This document shows, piece after piece, positions 6,979 through 13,712 of a DNA stretch of 15,187 nt. Both the position numbers and the translations under genes were made by a program. The notes under the pieces were generated by a model, which was not told the DNA's origin, made no database searches, and saw nothing but the letters and a program-made list of their open reading frames with translations. Origin of the DNA: Bacillota bacterium (GTDB lineage Bacteria; Bacillota; Clostridia; Peptostreptococcales; Natronincolaceae); NCBI GenBank assembly GCA_023387935.1, contig JAEWHG010000150.1, positions 1-15,187 on the forward strand, in the 5' to 3' direction. The number at the start of each line of letters is the position of its first letter. Position 1 is the first letter of the stretch.

Positions 6979-7018
6979 AGGACACTTTTAAAGATTTTCG
7001 CATCTTAGGAAAAGTCCT
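6979..7018 (-). other. Imperfect hairpin between tRNA-Cys and the terminator
   Basis: Three nested pairings occur: aggac/gtcct, tttt/aaaa and aagat/atctt around a tttcgc loop, with small bulges. It sits in the tRNA precursor trailer, so it could affect 3' processing. No known RNA family is recognised. Confidence 0.4.
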
Positions 7019-7035
7019 CAAACCCTGTATTCATT

Positions 7036-7110
<75 letters not shown>

Positions 7111-7155
7111 GCATTTGAGTACAAATGGAATTTTGTCATAACAACAATATAATTT

Positions 7156-7231
7156 TGGTGCCCAGAGGCGGAATCGAACCACCGACACGGGGATTTTCAG
7201 TCCCCTGCTCTACCGACTGAGCTATCTGGGC
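7156..7231 (-). tRNA. tRNA-Phe (anticodon GAA)
   Basis: Acceptor GCCCAGA/TCTGGGC, anticodon loop CTGAAAA with GAA, T-loop TTCGATT, discriminator A and encoded CCA. Its first base abuts the CCA of the preceding tRNA-Val gene without a spacer. Confidence 0.97.
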
Positions 7232-7307
7232 TGGTGGGCGCAACAGGGCTCGAACCTGTGACCCCCTGCTTGTAAGGCAGGTGCTCTCCCAGCTGAGCTA
7301 TGCGCCC
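7232..7307 (-). tRNA. tRNA-Val (anticodon TAC)
   Basis: Acceptor GGGCGCA/TGCGCCC, anticodon loop CTTACAA with TAC, T-loop TTCGAGC, discriminator A and encoded CCA. It is first in the operon, directly downstream of the promoter. Confidence 0.97.
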
Positions 7308-7326
7308 AAATGTAATGACAAAATTA

Positions 7327-7355
7327 ATTATAACACATTTTGTCATCCATTACAA
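7327..7355 (-). promoter_or_regulatory. Promoter of the tRNA Val-Phe-Cys operon
   Basis: TTGTAA (7350-7355), 17-base spacer, TATAAT (7327-7332), about 20 bases before tRNA-Val. The -10 lies in the loop of a perfect 10-bp inverted repeat (7315-7324 and 7337-7346). Confidence 0.8.
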
Positions 7356-7448
7356 ACTAAATTATTAATAATTTTACGGGTTTTAGTGCAGTATATTTGT
7401 TTTTCTGTTAATTTCCTTACTTTTTCGGTTCTTTACTAATTTATACGA

Positions 7449-8339
7449 TTAATTTTTATTCGTTATTTCGTCCAATAACCTTGTCAAACTTTCTTCATCA
7501 AAGTGATATTTTTTATTGCAGAAATGGCATACTAATTCTGCTTGTTTATCCTCTTCCACGATTTCTCTTAAATCCTTTTCCCCAATGCTCATTAAAACTT
7601 GTTCTAATCTTTCTTCGTTACAATCACATATGAAATCTACCTCATAGGTTTCTAAAACTGTAGGTTCAAACTCTCCTAATATATAATTCAATATTTCCTC
7701 TGGACTTTGAATCTTATCAATAATAGATGTTATAGGCTCTAATGATCCTAATCTTTCTTCTAGCTGTGTCAATGTTTCCTCATCTATATCAGGTAAAATT
7801 TGAACTATATATCCACCAGAAGCCTTTATTGTATAATCTACATCCACTAAAACTCCTAATGCTACCCCAGAAGGCTGTTGTTCCGAAAATGCAAAGTAAG
7901 CAGCAAAATCCTCTGCAATTTCTCCAGTAGATAGAGGATATGAGCCCACATACGGCTCTTTAAGTCCTAAGTCCCTAATAACTGTAATATTACCGTCCCT
8001 TCCAACTGCACTTCCTACATCTAACTTACCTGGATAAAGGTTTGTGCTTTCTGTATTAGGATGAGAAACATAGCCTTTAACATTACCTTTCGAATTCCCC
8101 ACTACTACGATTGATCCCAATGGACCTCCTCCATTAATAGTAACTGTTATTTTTTCCTTTTCTGATTTTAGCATAAGCCCCATAATAGAAGTAGCAGTAA
8201 GGGTTCTTCCTAAAGCTGCAATTGCCACTGGTGATGCTTCATGGAGTTTTTGTACTTTATCCACCATTGCTGTTGTATTCGCCACAAAAATTCTCATTTT
8301 ATTTGATGCAGCAGTTGCTCTTATTATTGTACTTTTCAT
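7449..8339 (-). CDS. hslO: Hsp33, redox-regulated molecular chaperone
   Basis: Cytoplasmic holdase that is switched on by oxidation: four cysteines hold zinc when reduced and form two disulfides under oxidative stress, exposing the client-binding surface. The 296-residue protein has the four zinc cysteines as C238-D-C240 and C271-H-F-C274 (usual CxC and CxxC). The N-terminal core has the typical AIAALGRTLTA and NGGGPLGSIVV stretches, and SEQQPSGVALGV is also characteristic. The start is the ATG at 8337-8339 with GAAGGTG 6 bases upstream; the in-frame GTG at 8348 lies inside that binding site. No clear sigma-A promoter is visible. The upstream DNA is filled with hairpins, and no clear terminator separates it from the tRNA operon downstream. 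Confidence 0.97.
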   Translation of the reverse strand: MKSTIIRATAASNKMRIFVANTTAMVDKVQKLHEASPVAIAALGRTLTATSIMGLMLKSEKEKITVTINGGGPLGSIVVVGNSKGNVKGYVSHPNTESTNLYPGKLDVGSAVGRDGNITVIRDLGLKEPYVGSYPLSTGEIAEDFAAYFAFSEQQPSGVALGVLVDVDYTIKASGGYIVQILPDIDEETLTQLEERLGSLEPITSIIDKIQSPEEILNYILGEFEPTVLETYEVDFICDCNEERLEQVLMSIGEKDLREIVEEDKQAELVCHFCNKKYHFDEESLTRLLDEITNKN

Positions 8340-8390
8340 AAATATCACCTTCTTATTAATTTTTACTTATTTAGTATTTCCTATATTAAT

Positions 8391-8431
8391 AAAAAAAGCT
8401 TCTAAAGAAGCATTCTTAGGAAGCTTTTTTT
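8391..8431 (-). terminator. Terminator-like hairpin ahead of hslO, with alternative fold
   Basis: The stem aaaaaaagcttctaa / ttaggaagctttttt has one bulged base. On the minus strand a shorter hairpin GCTTC-TTTA-GAAGC competes for the same arm; either is followed by seven T. It lies only 52 bases before the hslO start, so it could be an attenuator or a second terminator of the csp transcript. Confidence 0.55.
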
Positions 8432-8444
8432 GAAACTCATTTAC

Positions 8445-8486
8445 GGAAAGTTCTTTTCTATTTAAAACATCAAAGAAGAACTTTCC
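8445..8486. repeat. Inverted repeat with 11-bp perfect arms
   Basis: ggaaagttctt (8445-8455) and aagaactttcc (8476-8486) with 20 bases between. There is no T-tail, so it is not a normal terminator. It lies between the csp terminator and the hslO hairpin. It could be an operator or RNA structure. Confidence 0.55.
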
Positions 8487-8495
8487 TATTCGTCA

Positions 8496-8529
8496 TAAAA
8501 AAACAAGTTGGTAATCCAACCTGTTTTTC
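8496..8529 (-). terminator. Terminator of the cold-shock gene
   Basis: On the minus strand AACAGGTTGG-atta-CCAACTTGTT forms a 10-bp stem with one G-U pair, followed by a T-run. The wobble pair is allowed only in minus-strand RNA, which supports this direction. Confidence 0.75.
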
Positions 8530-8551
8530 AGTATTTAACCACAGTATAACA

Positions 8552-8611
8552 AGTACTAATCTAAAACTCTATGTAAACCCATGGGTTTTTAGTAACTGTA
8601 GATTACATACT
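8552..8611. repeat. Long imperfect dyad in the csp 3' region
   Basis: Outer arms agta/tact and taatcta (8557-8563)/tagatta (8599-8605) surround a perfect 14-bp palindrome aaacccatgggttt (8575-8588). It falls between the csp stop and its terminator, so it would be a structured 3' untranslated region. Confidence 0.5.
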
Positions 8612-8640
8612 CTAATTTAGTATTGAAAAAACTAGTTTAA

Positions 8641-8841
8641 TTATGCTCTTGATACATTAGTAGCTTGAGGTCCTTTTTCACCTTGAACTATTTCAAATTG
8701 AACCGCTTGACCTTCTTCTAATGTTTTGAATCCATCCATTGTAATTGCTGAGAAATGTACGAATACGTCGTCTCCATTTTCTCTTGAAATGAATCCATAA
8801 CCTTTTTCTGAGTTAAACCATTTTACTGTACCTTTTTCCAT
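8641..8841 (-). CDS. Cold-shock protein (CspA/CspB family)
   Basis: A 66-residue single cold-shock domain that binds single-stranded RNA and DNA and acts as an RNA chaperone in the cytoplasm. RNP1 is KGYGFI (13-18) and RNP2 is VFVHF (26-30). The length and the ending GPQATNV are standard. The start ATG follows AGGAGGAG. It is monocistronic: a promoter lies at 8899-8927, and the structured 3' region plus terminator follow. The 50-base leader contains AACCTAGGTT (8868-8877), which can form either of two small hairpins with a neighbouring AGGT; this is short compared with the long thermosensitive leader of E. coli cspA. Which paralog it matches cannot be told. Confidence 0.97.
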   Translation of the reverse strand: MEKGTVKWFNSEKGYGFISRENGDDVFVHFSAITMDGFKTLEEGQAVQFEIVQGEKGPQATNVSRA

Positions 8842-8898
8842 AAAATACTCCTCCTAAAACATTATTGAACCTAGGTTTATATACCTTTATTCTTTTTC

Positions 8899-8927
8899 AG
8901 TCTATCATACAGCATATTCTATGTCAA
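8899..8927 (-). promoter_or_regulatory. Sigma-A promoter of the cold-shock gene
   Basis: TTGACA (8922-8927), 17-base spacer, TAGACT (8899-8904). The perfect -35 is offset by a weaker -10. Confidence 0.7.
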
Positions 8928-9009
8928 TATATTATCATTGCCTTGAAAATACACATATGACGCACTTTAGATACTATTCTTGACAGTATTTTTAACATTT
9001 ATTCACATT

Positions 9010-9753
9010 TTACTTTTTCACGACAAAAAAAATACGCTCACTATTATTTTTAGGTAAATCAAAATTAAAACCGTCGTACACTTTAATATCTTTAAAATGC
9101 TGCTCATTTAAAATATGAATAATTTCATCTACTTCATAAGCCCTTTGAGCATGGTATTCTTCTTCTTTTTTGTAGTATTTTCCCTCTTGAATAAAAAATG
9201 TAAGTTCCATTTCAATAATATTGCTATCTTCATCGAAATAATTTTGCCATAGATAACATACATCTTCTAAATTTTCACCGAAAATATTATTTCCTAAAAT
9301 ATTTTTAATTTTATAATGAGAGCTAATATCAAAAATAAAAATGCCCTCATCTTCTAAAGCATCATACACATTTTTGAAGACTTGAGCTAAATCATCTTCA
9401 TCAACAATATAATTTATTCCATCACACATACTTAAAACACAATCAAATTTTTCATCTAATTCTAATTCAATCATATCTTGCTCTATAAAAAGTATATTTT
9501 TATTATTACGTAATGATTTATCTTTTGCAACCATGAGCATGTCCTGTGATATATCTAATCCAATTACGTCATATCCCTTATTAGCAAGCTGTATCGTAAT
9601 ATTTCCCGTTCCACATGCTAGCTCTAATATTTTATGCGGCTTTTTATTTTCTTGAATCATTATCTTTTCAATGTAATTTGCCCATTCTATATAATCTACA
9701 TCTTCCATTAAGCGATCATAAAGGTAGGCAAATCCACCGTATTGTTCAACCAT
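9010..9753 (-). CDS. Class I SAM-dependent methyltransferase, YqeM-like
   Basis: A 247-residue cytoplasmic methyltransferase with a Rossmann fold. Motif I is LELACGTGN (43-51), and the acidic residue binding SAM ribose is D67 in GLDIS. DCVLSMCDGINYI follows as motif IV, then FIFDIS. The N-terminal FAYLYDRLMEDVDYIEWANYI (8-28) is characteristic of the YqeM group of Bacillus, which has the same length; the substrate is unknown. The start ATG at 9751-9753 has GGGGAAT upstream, located inside the end of the preceding SASP gene, and only 2 bases separate that stop from this start, so translation is probably coupled. The only clear promoter upstream is sigma-G-like, which would place expression in the forespore. 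No strong terminator follows. Confidence 0.88.
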   Translation of the reverse strand: MVEQYGGFAYLYDRLMEDVDYIEWANYIEKIMIQENKKPHKILELACGTGNITIQLANKGYDVIGLDISQDMLMVAKDKSLRNNKNILFIEQDMIELELDEKFDCVLSMCDGINYIVDEDDLAQVFKNVYDALEDEGIFIFDISSHYKIKNILGNNIFGENLEDVCYLWQNYFDEDSNIIEMELTFFIQEGKYYKKEEEYHAQRAYEVDEIIHILNEQHFKDIKVYDGFNFDLPKNNSERIFFVVKK

Positions 9754-9755
9754 TA

Positions 9756-9950
9756 TTAATTCCCCTTTTTCTTTTGTTTTTTTCTGACTGTCATTAAACC
9801 TCCAATTCTTCCTGTTTCCTTAGCTGTAAGTCCACCCCAACCAAGCTGTTTTAATTTATCAATTAGGCCCAGTTCTTCAGCAATTTCATATTTTAACATC
9901 ATATCTGGCGTAAACTCATTTTCATTTTTTTTATCCTGTTTGCTCGTCAT
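9756..9950 (-). CDS. Small acid-soluble spore protein, alpha/beta type (divergent)
   Basis: A 64-residue protein of the family that coats forespore DNA and protects it, then is degraded at germination as an amino acid source. The core LKYEIAEELG (19-28) contains the site cut by the germination protease GPR (after E22), and GWGGLTAKETGRIGGLM (37-53) matches the second, DNA-binding helix region. The GWG form recalls SspF-like minor SASPs. The N-terminus is short and polar; the C-terminus is very basic (RKKQKKK). The start ATG follows GGAGGGATATTT. It is first in a two-gene unit with the methyltransferase. Confidence 0.88.
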   Translation of the reverse strand: MTSKQDKKNENEFTPDMMLKYEIAEELGLIDKLKQLGWGGLTAKETGRIGGLMTVRKKQKKKGN

Positions 9951-9969
9951 AAATATCCCTCCATATCCT

Positions 9970-10000
9970 TATTATGGAATAATAAAAGGAATATTATACA
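9970..10000 (-). promoter_or_regulatory. Sigma-G (forespore) promoter of the SASP operon
   Basis: TGTATA (9995-10000), 18-base spacer, CATAATA (9970-9976). These match the Bacillus sigma-G consensus GHATR and CATWMTA in every position, with correct spacing. The predicted transcript starts about 15 bases before the SASP ATG. Confidence 0.75.
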
Positions 10001-10187
10001 ATCCTTAATTCTACCTACTTATTAATTAATTGTAATAAGCGTTTTTTTTGTTGATTTTAATAATTATAAATGGTAAATTAATTAATGTTGTGATATCAAT
10101 ACTATTTTCCCACTCCCCCTTTTAATATTTAAAATATATTAAATGGAGTAATGTAACCTCCCCCTAGGTTATTTACTCAATCGGAAT
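10001..10187. other. Non-coding AT-rich gap with a small hairpin
   Basis: No open frame with a ribosome binding site is seen. It holds taacct-ccccct-aggtta (10154-10171) and two G-rich minus-strand tracts resembling Shine-Dalgarno sites (near 10118 and 10160), neither followed by a usable start and open frame. Confidence 0.5.
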
Positions 10188-10218
10188 AAAAGAAGACATG
10201 AACGCCATGTCTTCTTTT
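10188..10218 (-). terminator. Bidirectional-type terminator, probably for glsA
   Basis: A perfect 13-bp stem aaaagaagacatg / catgtcttctttt with loop aacgc. The T-run is longer on the plus strand (to 10221) but present on both. It is the first terminator-like element downstream of glsA, about 150 bases past its stop. Confidence 0.75.
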
Positions 10219-10270
10219 TTTATAATCTATAGGAAAGTTCTATTATAATATTTTTTAATAAGAATCCCAC

Positions 10271-10312
10271 CCATTAACGCAATCAGAGATTACTAATGGT
10301 TCCCGGGGAACC
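10271..10312. repeat. Two overlapping hairpins including a GC-rich palindrome
   Basis: ggttcccggggaacc (10298-10312) is a perfect 7-bp inverted repeat, unusually GC-rich for this region. It shares two bases with a second hairpin, ccatta / taatgg with inner aatc/gatt (10271-10299). It lies in the trailer of glsA. The rest of 10219-10371 shows nothing recognisable. Confidence 0.55.
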
Positions 10313-10371
10313 TTGTTGTATTTACAATAAGAGATTGACCTACATAGATTTTAAAAAGATTTTATTTATAT

Positions 10372-11289
10372 CTAAAAAATACTTAAGTTTAATGTCTTTG
10401 ATAATTCCTCTAGCACTCCAACTCCTGCTATACTATTGCCTTTTTCGTCCAGGGAAGGTCCTACAACACCGATCCCCATTTTATCAGGCACTACTGCCAT
10501 AATGCCACCACCAACACCACTTTTTGCAGGAATACCAACATTTATGGCAAATTCACCAGATGCATTATACATACCACAGGTAGTCATAAATGCCTTAGCA
10601 ATCTTACTATGTTTTGGATTAATTAGCTGTTCTCCTGTTTCCTTAAGCACACCATCACCGCTTAAAAACAACCCTATTCTAGATATTTCTTTGCAAGTAA
10701 CCTCTATTGAACATTGCTTAAAATATGTATCTAAATTATCTTCTACATCTCCATTGATTACGCCAACATCCTTCATAAAATATGCCATAGCCCTATTTCT
10801 GTCCCCTGTTTTCTTTTCTGACAAATATATGGAATTATTAATTTCAAGTTCTGGATTTTGAGTAATTAATTTAAAAAAACTCATTATGCGTTTAATTTTA
10901 TCTTCCGATGATTTTCCTTTAATCATAGACGTAACTGCAATAGCTCCCGCATTAATAAGAGGATTAAATGGCTTTGAAGGTCTAACTATTTCAAGCTTCA
11001 TCATTGAGTTAAAAGCATCTCCAGTAGGCTCCATTCCTACTCTTTCGAAAACATAATCAGAGCCCCAATCTTCTAAGGCCATTATCAGAGTAATTACTTT
11101 AGATATACTTTGAATTGTAAATTTGTATTCATAATCCCCTGCCATATATTCTGATCCGTCTAACTGACTAATATAAATTCCCAAAATATCTTTTTTAGCT
11201 TTACTTAGCTCTGGAATATAAGTAGGTAAACTTCCATACTCTATTTTATTTCTGTTATTATCTAATATTTTTTCAAGATTAATATGCAT
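10372..11289 (-). CDS. glsA: Glutaminase (serine-dependent beta-lactamase-like family)
   Basis: Hydrolyses glutamine to glutamate and ammonia in the cytoplasm. The 305-residue length is typical. The catalytic S61-x-x-K64 lies in FTIQSISKVITL; FNPLINAGAI (108-117) provides the conserved Asn113; E158 and N165 lie in the SEKKTGDRNRA stretch; Y241 is in CGMYNASGEFA; and KSGVGGGIMAVVP (256-268) is the late glycine motif. All expected active-site residues are present. The start is the ATG at 11287-11289 after AAGGTGG; a longer TTG start at 11307 would overlap that site. It has its own promoter at 11333-11361, directly after the kinase gene, whose -35 overlaps a palindrome that could be an operator. 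No STAS or ankyrin domain is attached, unlike some animal and plant forms. Confidence 0.97.
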   Translation of the reverse strand: MHINLEKILDNNRNKIEYGSLPTYIPELSKAKKDILGIYISQLDGSEYMAGDYEYKFTIQSISKVITLIMALEDWGSDYVFERVGMEPTGDAFNSMMKLEIVRPSKPFNPLINAGAIAVTSMIKGKSSEDKIKRIMSFFKLITQNPELEINNSIYLSEKKTGDRNRAMAYFMKDVGVINGDVEDNLDTYFKQCSIEVTCKEISRIGLFLSGDGVLKETGEQLINPKHSKIAKAFMTTCGMYNASGEFAINVGIPAKSGVGGGIMAVVPDKMGIGVVGPSLDEKGNSIAGVGVLEELSKTLNLSIF

Positions 11290-11332
11290 TATGCCACCTT
11301 CTATCAAAAAAATTATATTAGCTTGCAGATTG

Positions 11333-11361
11333 AATATATAAAATTAACTAAGCTTAGTCAA
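11333..11361 (-). promoter_or_regulatory. Sigma-A promoter of glsA overlapped by a palindrome
   Basis: TTGACT (11356-11361), 17-base spacer, TATATT (11333-11338). A perfect 12-bp palindrome ACTAAGCTTAGT (11347-11358) covers the inner part of the -35, and with one mismatch the symmetry extends to 18 bp. A repressor site is plausible; the regulator is unknown. Confidence 0.7.
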
Positions 11362-11368
11362 TACTTTT

Positions 11369-13045
11369 TTAATGAAAACTGCTTCCAGCTATAAATTCTC
11401 TTAAAATTGAAGTTTTTGGTATATCTTCTTCATTTTCTAGGTTGACGAAATAATTAAGAAATTTTAGTAATCTCTTTGCTTCAGCATGGTAAGGACTCGT
11501 AGTATCTACCTGCCTTAGTAGTGGTTCTGCATATTTTTTAAGAACACATAGTTCATAGAATAGAGCCGAGTTAAACATAACATCAGATTCCTCTTGAAAC
11601 GGAAAAATATTTCTCTCCTCACCTCTTCTAACGGATTGCCACAAAAATAATGTCCGATTCGCATCATTGGATCTAAACTTACTATCTCTTACTAGTCTTC
11701 TAATCAGTCTTGTATCCGTAGTAGGTATGCGATTATGTTCATCAACGTTCAATTGTGTTAAAGCACTTATATAAATTTTAAATTTATTATTTCTTGGTAT
11801 AGCCTTTGTTAATTCATCATTTAAGCAATGAATACCTTCCAATATTAAAGGCTGATCCTCTTTAATTCTAATCTTATGTCCTCTATATTCTCTCATTCCT
11901 AGATGGAAATTAAATGTAGGTATTTCAACTTCTTCCCCTGCCAATATTTTTTCTAAATCTTTATTGAAAAGCTCTAAATCAATAGCATTTAATGATTCAA
12001 AATCGAATTCTCCATCTTCATCTAATGGCGTATTTTCCCTATTTACAAAATAGTCATCTAAAGAAATAGAAACAGGGTTCAATCCATTTACTTTTAAATG
12101 AATTTCTAGCCTTTTAGAAAATGTGGTTTTGCCAGATGAAGATGGTCCTGCAATTAAAATCAACTTTTTCTCATTAATCTGTTCCGTAATACTGTCTGCA
12201 ATTTTAGCAATTTTCTTTTCATGAAGTGCTTCTGCAATACGAATAAATTCACCTTGTTTTTTACTCACTATCAGATCATTTAAAGCTGCAACATGATCAA
12301 TCTCTAAAATTTTTGCCCATTTTTCTGTTTCTCTGAAGATTTTAAAAAGCTTAGGTTGCTCTTCAAATTTAGGAATTTCACAATGAGCCTCTTTTGTCGG
12401 TAGCTGTATGATTACACCAGGGCTATAGAACTTCAATTTAAATTTTTTCAAATATCCAGTAGAAGGCACCATATATCCATAGAAATAATTTTTTAACCAA
12501 CCACACTGATAGATGTTTATATAAGGTTTATCTCTATACTTCATTAAATTTACTTTTCCCATCTGTCCATATTCTCTAAAAATATCTATTGCCTCATCTA
12601 CAGGCACCCTATTTTTCGTCATAGGAACATCTTCTGCTATAATCTCTTTCATACGTTTCTCTATACGCTGAGTATCGTTTGCATCAATTTGTCTTTTATA
12701 ATGAATTTCACAATATAGACCTTTACTTAAAGAATGTTCTACAGAAACCCTACAGCCTGAAAACAGCTCCATACAGGCTCTTATAAAAACAAAAGATAGG
12801 CTTCTTTGGTAAATTCTAGCTCCAATAGGAGAGCATTCATTTATAAATCTAACATCACAATCTTCATTTAAAATATAACTTAGCTCTTTTAATTGATTAT
12901 CAACGATAGCACCTACTATTTGGTGTGGACCTTCCTCTTTAAAATCATGGCTTATTTCTTCTAAAGATATGCCCTTATCATACTGAAATACGCCCTTCTC
13001 TTCTACTTTAACATTAATACTAGATTTGTTTTTATCTTGTATCAT
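11369..13045 (-). CDS. Nucleoside (uridine) kinase-like protein with ThrRS-type N-terminal domains
   Basis: A 558-residue fusion. Residues about 10-72 look like a TGS domain. Residues 75-215 align by eye to the editing domain of threonyl-tRNA synthetase (RIEKRMKEIIAED, VPVDEAIDIFREYG, then MVPSTG at 192-197, compare HVPSTG in ThrRS). Residues 290-500 are a uridine kinase/phosphoribulokinase-type P-loop domain: Walker A GPSSSGKT (300-307), DDYFVNRENTP (330-340), LILEGIHCLN (400-409). Editing residues are lost: ThrRS C183 and H187 correspond to F188 and M192, and there is no HxxxH. Such TGS-kinase proteins are known in Thermotoga and Clostridia, but substrate and role are poorly defined. The start ATG at 13043-13045 follows AGGGGGAG; an upstream extension to 13144 lacks a good binding site. 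No clear promoter is seen. Confidence 0.88.
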   Translation of the reverse strand: MIQDKNKSSINVKVEEKGVFQYDKGISLEEISHDFKEEGPHQIVGAIVDNQLKELSYILNEDCDVRFINECSPIGARIYQRSLSFVFIRACMELFSGCRVSVEHSLSKGLYCEIHYKRQIDANDTQRIEKRMKEIIAEDVPMTKNRVPVDEAIDIFREYGQMGKVNLMKYRDKPYINIYQCGWLKNYFYGYMVPSTGYLKKFKLKFYSPGVIIQLPTKEAHCEIPKFEEQPKLFKIFRETEKWAKILEIDHVAALNDLIVSKKQGEFIRIAEALHEKKIAKIADSITEQINEKKLILIAGPSSSGKTTFSKRLEIHLKVNGLNPVSISLDDYFVNRENTPLDEDGEFDFESLNAIDLELFNKDLEKILAGEEVEIPTFNFHLGMREYRGHKIRIKEDQPLILEGIHCLNDELTKAIPRNNKFKIYISALTQLNVDEHNRIPTTDTRLIRRLVRDSKFRSNDANRTLFLWQSVRRGEERNIFPFQEESDVMFNSALFYELCVLKKYAEPLLRQVDTTSPYHAEAKRLLKFLNYFVNLENEEDIPKTSILREFIAGSSFH

Positions 13046-13175
13046 ATCTACTCCCCCTAGTTCTCTTTTCGTGTATTTTACTATAGCATATACATTATAT
13101 TCTTGTTTTATATGTAATATAACATTCCTGAATAACTTACCCATTTTTTACTATAAAATAACATAGGATTAATTA

Positions 13176-13206
13176 AAATAGTTCCTGCTAAAAGCAGGAA
13201 CTATTT
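13176..13206 (-). terminator. Terminator of the CBS-domain gene
   Basis: A perfect 13-bp stem aaatagttcctgc / gcaggaactattt with loop taaaa, starting one base past the stop codon. It is followed on the minus strand by a T-poor but AT-rich tail. Confidence 0.8.
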
Positions 13207-13207
13207 A

Positions 13208-13636
13208 TTATACCATAGGTTTACTAGGGGTAGAAATATTACTTAAGGCTTCTCCTGCCTCATTTTCATAATCATTTCTCACTGCCAAATCTCCTATAGA
13301 AACCATACCTACTATTTTCTCATTTTCAACAACGGGTAGTCTTCTAACTTGATTTTCTCCCATTATTCTAGCTGCTTCATGAATATGAGTATCTGGAGTA
13401 ACAGATACAATGCCTTTAGACATTACATCACTTACATTGGAGCCCGTATCCACTCCATCAACCATACATCTTAACACAATATCCCTATCTGTAATAATAC
13501 CTAAAGGCTTATCTTGATTATCACATACAGGAATAGAACCTACATTTAATTCTTTCATTTTTTTTGCGACCTCAGTAATTGGAGCATTTGGCAATGCAGC
13601 ATAGATCTTATTCGTCATTACATCCCTTACATTCAT
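13208..13636 (-). CDS. CBS-domain pair protein
   Basis: A 142-residue cytoplasmic protein made of two CBS motifs and nothing else (Bateman module): about 1-60 (DVMTNKIYAALP to GIITDRDIVLR) and 66-125 (DVMSKGIVSVTP to GMVSIGDLAVRN). Such pairs bind adenine nucleotides (AMP, ATP, SAM) at T/S-x-x-D sites; here TDRD (49-52) fits, and SIGD occupies the same place in the second. Stand-alone pairs are usually regulatory, with unknown partners. The start ATG at 13634-13636 follows GGAGGTG. It has its own terminator. Its 5' region carries the long AT hairpin at 13678-13712. No functional link with its neighbours can be inferred. Confidence 0.93.
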   Translation of the reverse strand: MNVRDVMTNKIYAALPNAPITEVAKKMKELNVGSIPVCDNQDKPLGIITDRDIVLRCMVDGVDTGSNVSDVMSKGIVSVTPDTHIHEAARIMGENQVRRLPVVENEKIVGMVSIGDLAVRNDYENEAGEALSNISTPSKPMV

Positions 13637-13677
13637 ATATACACCTCCAAATAATATACCTCGTATATATATTGCTC

Positions 13678-13712
13678 CAATTTTTATTTTTTTATTAAAA
13701 AAATAAAAATTG
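13678..13712. repeat. Perfect 16-bp A/T hairpin
   Basis: caatttttattttttt (13678-13693) pairs perfectly with 13697-13712 around a 3-base loop. Next to it at 13713-13750 lies a stretch richer in GC, then a 16-bp palindrome ACTTAAAATTTTAAGT (13759-13774). It is not a normal terminator because the stem lacks G-C pairs. It may be part of a small interspersed repeat. Confidence 0.55.

Noticed and set aside
8868..8890. Cold-responsive RNA thermometer in the csp leader
   Set aside because: Only two 4-bp alternative pairings in a leader of about 50 bases; too weak to call without structure data.
10105..10175. G-rich minus-strand tracts resembling ribosome binding sites
   Set aside because: No start codon at proper spacing leads to an open frame longer than a few codons.
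10436..10861. 141-codon open frame on the plus strand
   Set aside because: Antisense to glsA, whose catalytic motifs are all present in the minus frame.
13046..13144. 33-residue extension of the kinase
   Set aside because: No binding site upstream of 13144, while AGGGGGAG precedes the ATG at 13043-13045. The extension shows no TGS-like sequence.
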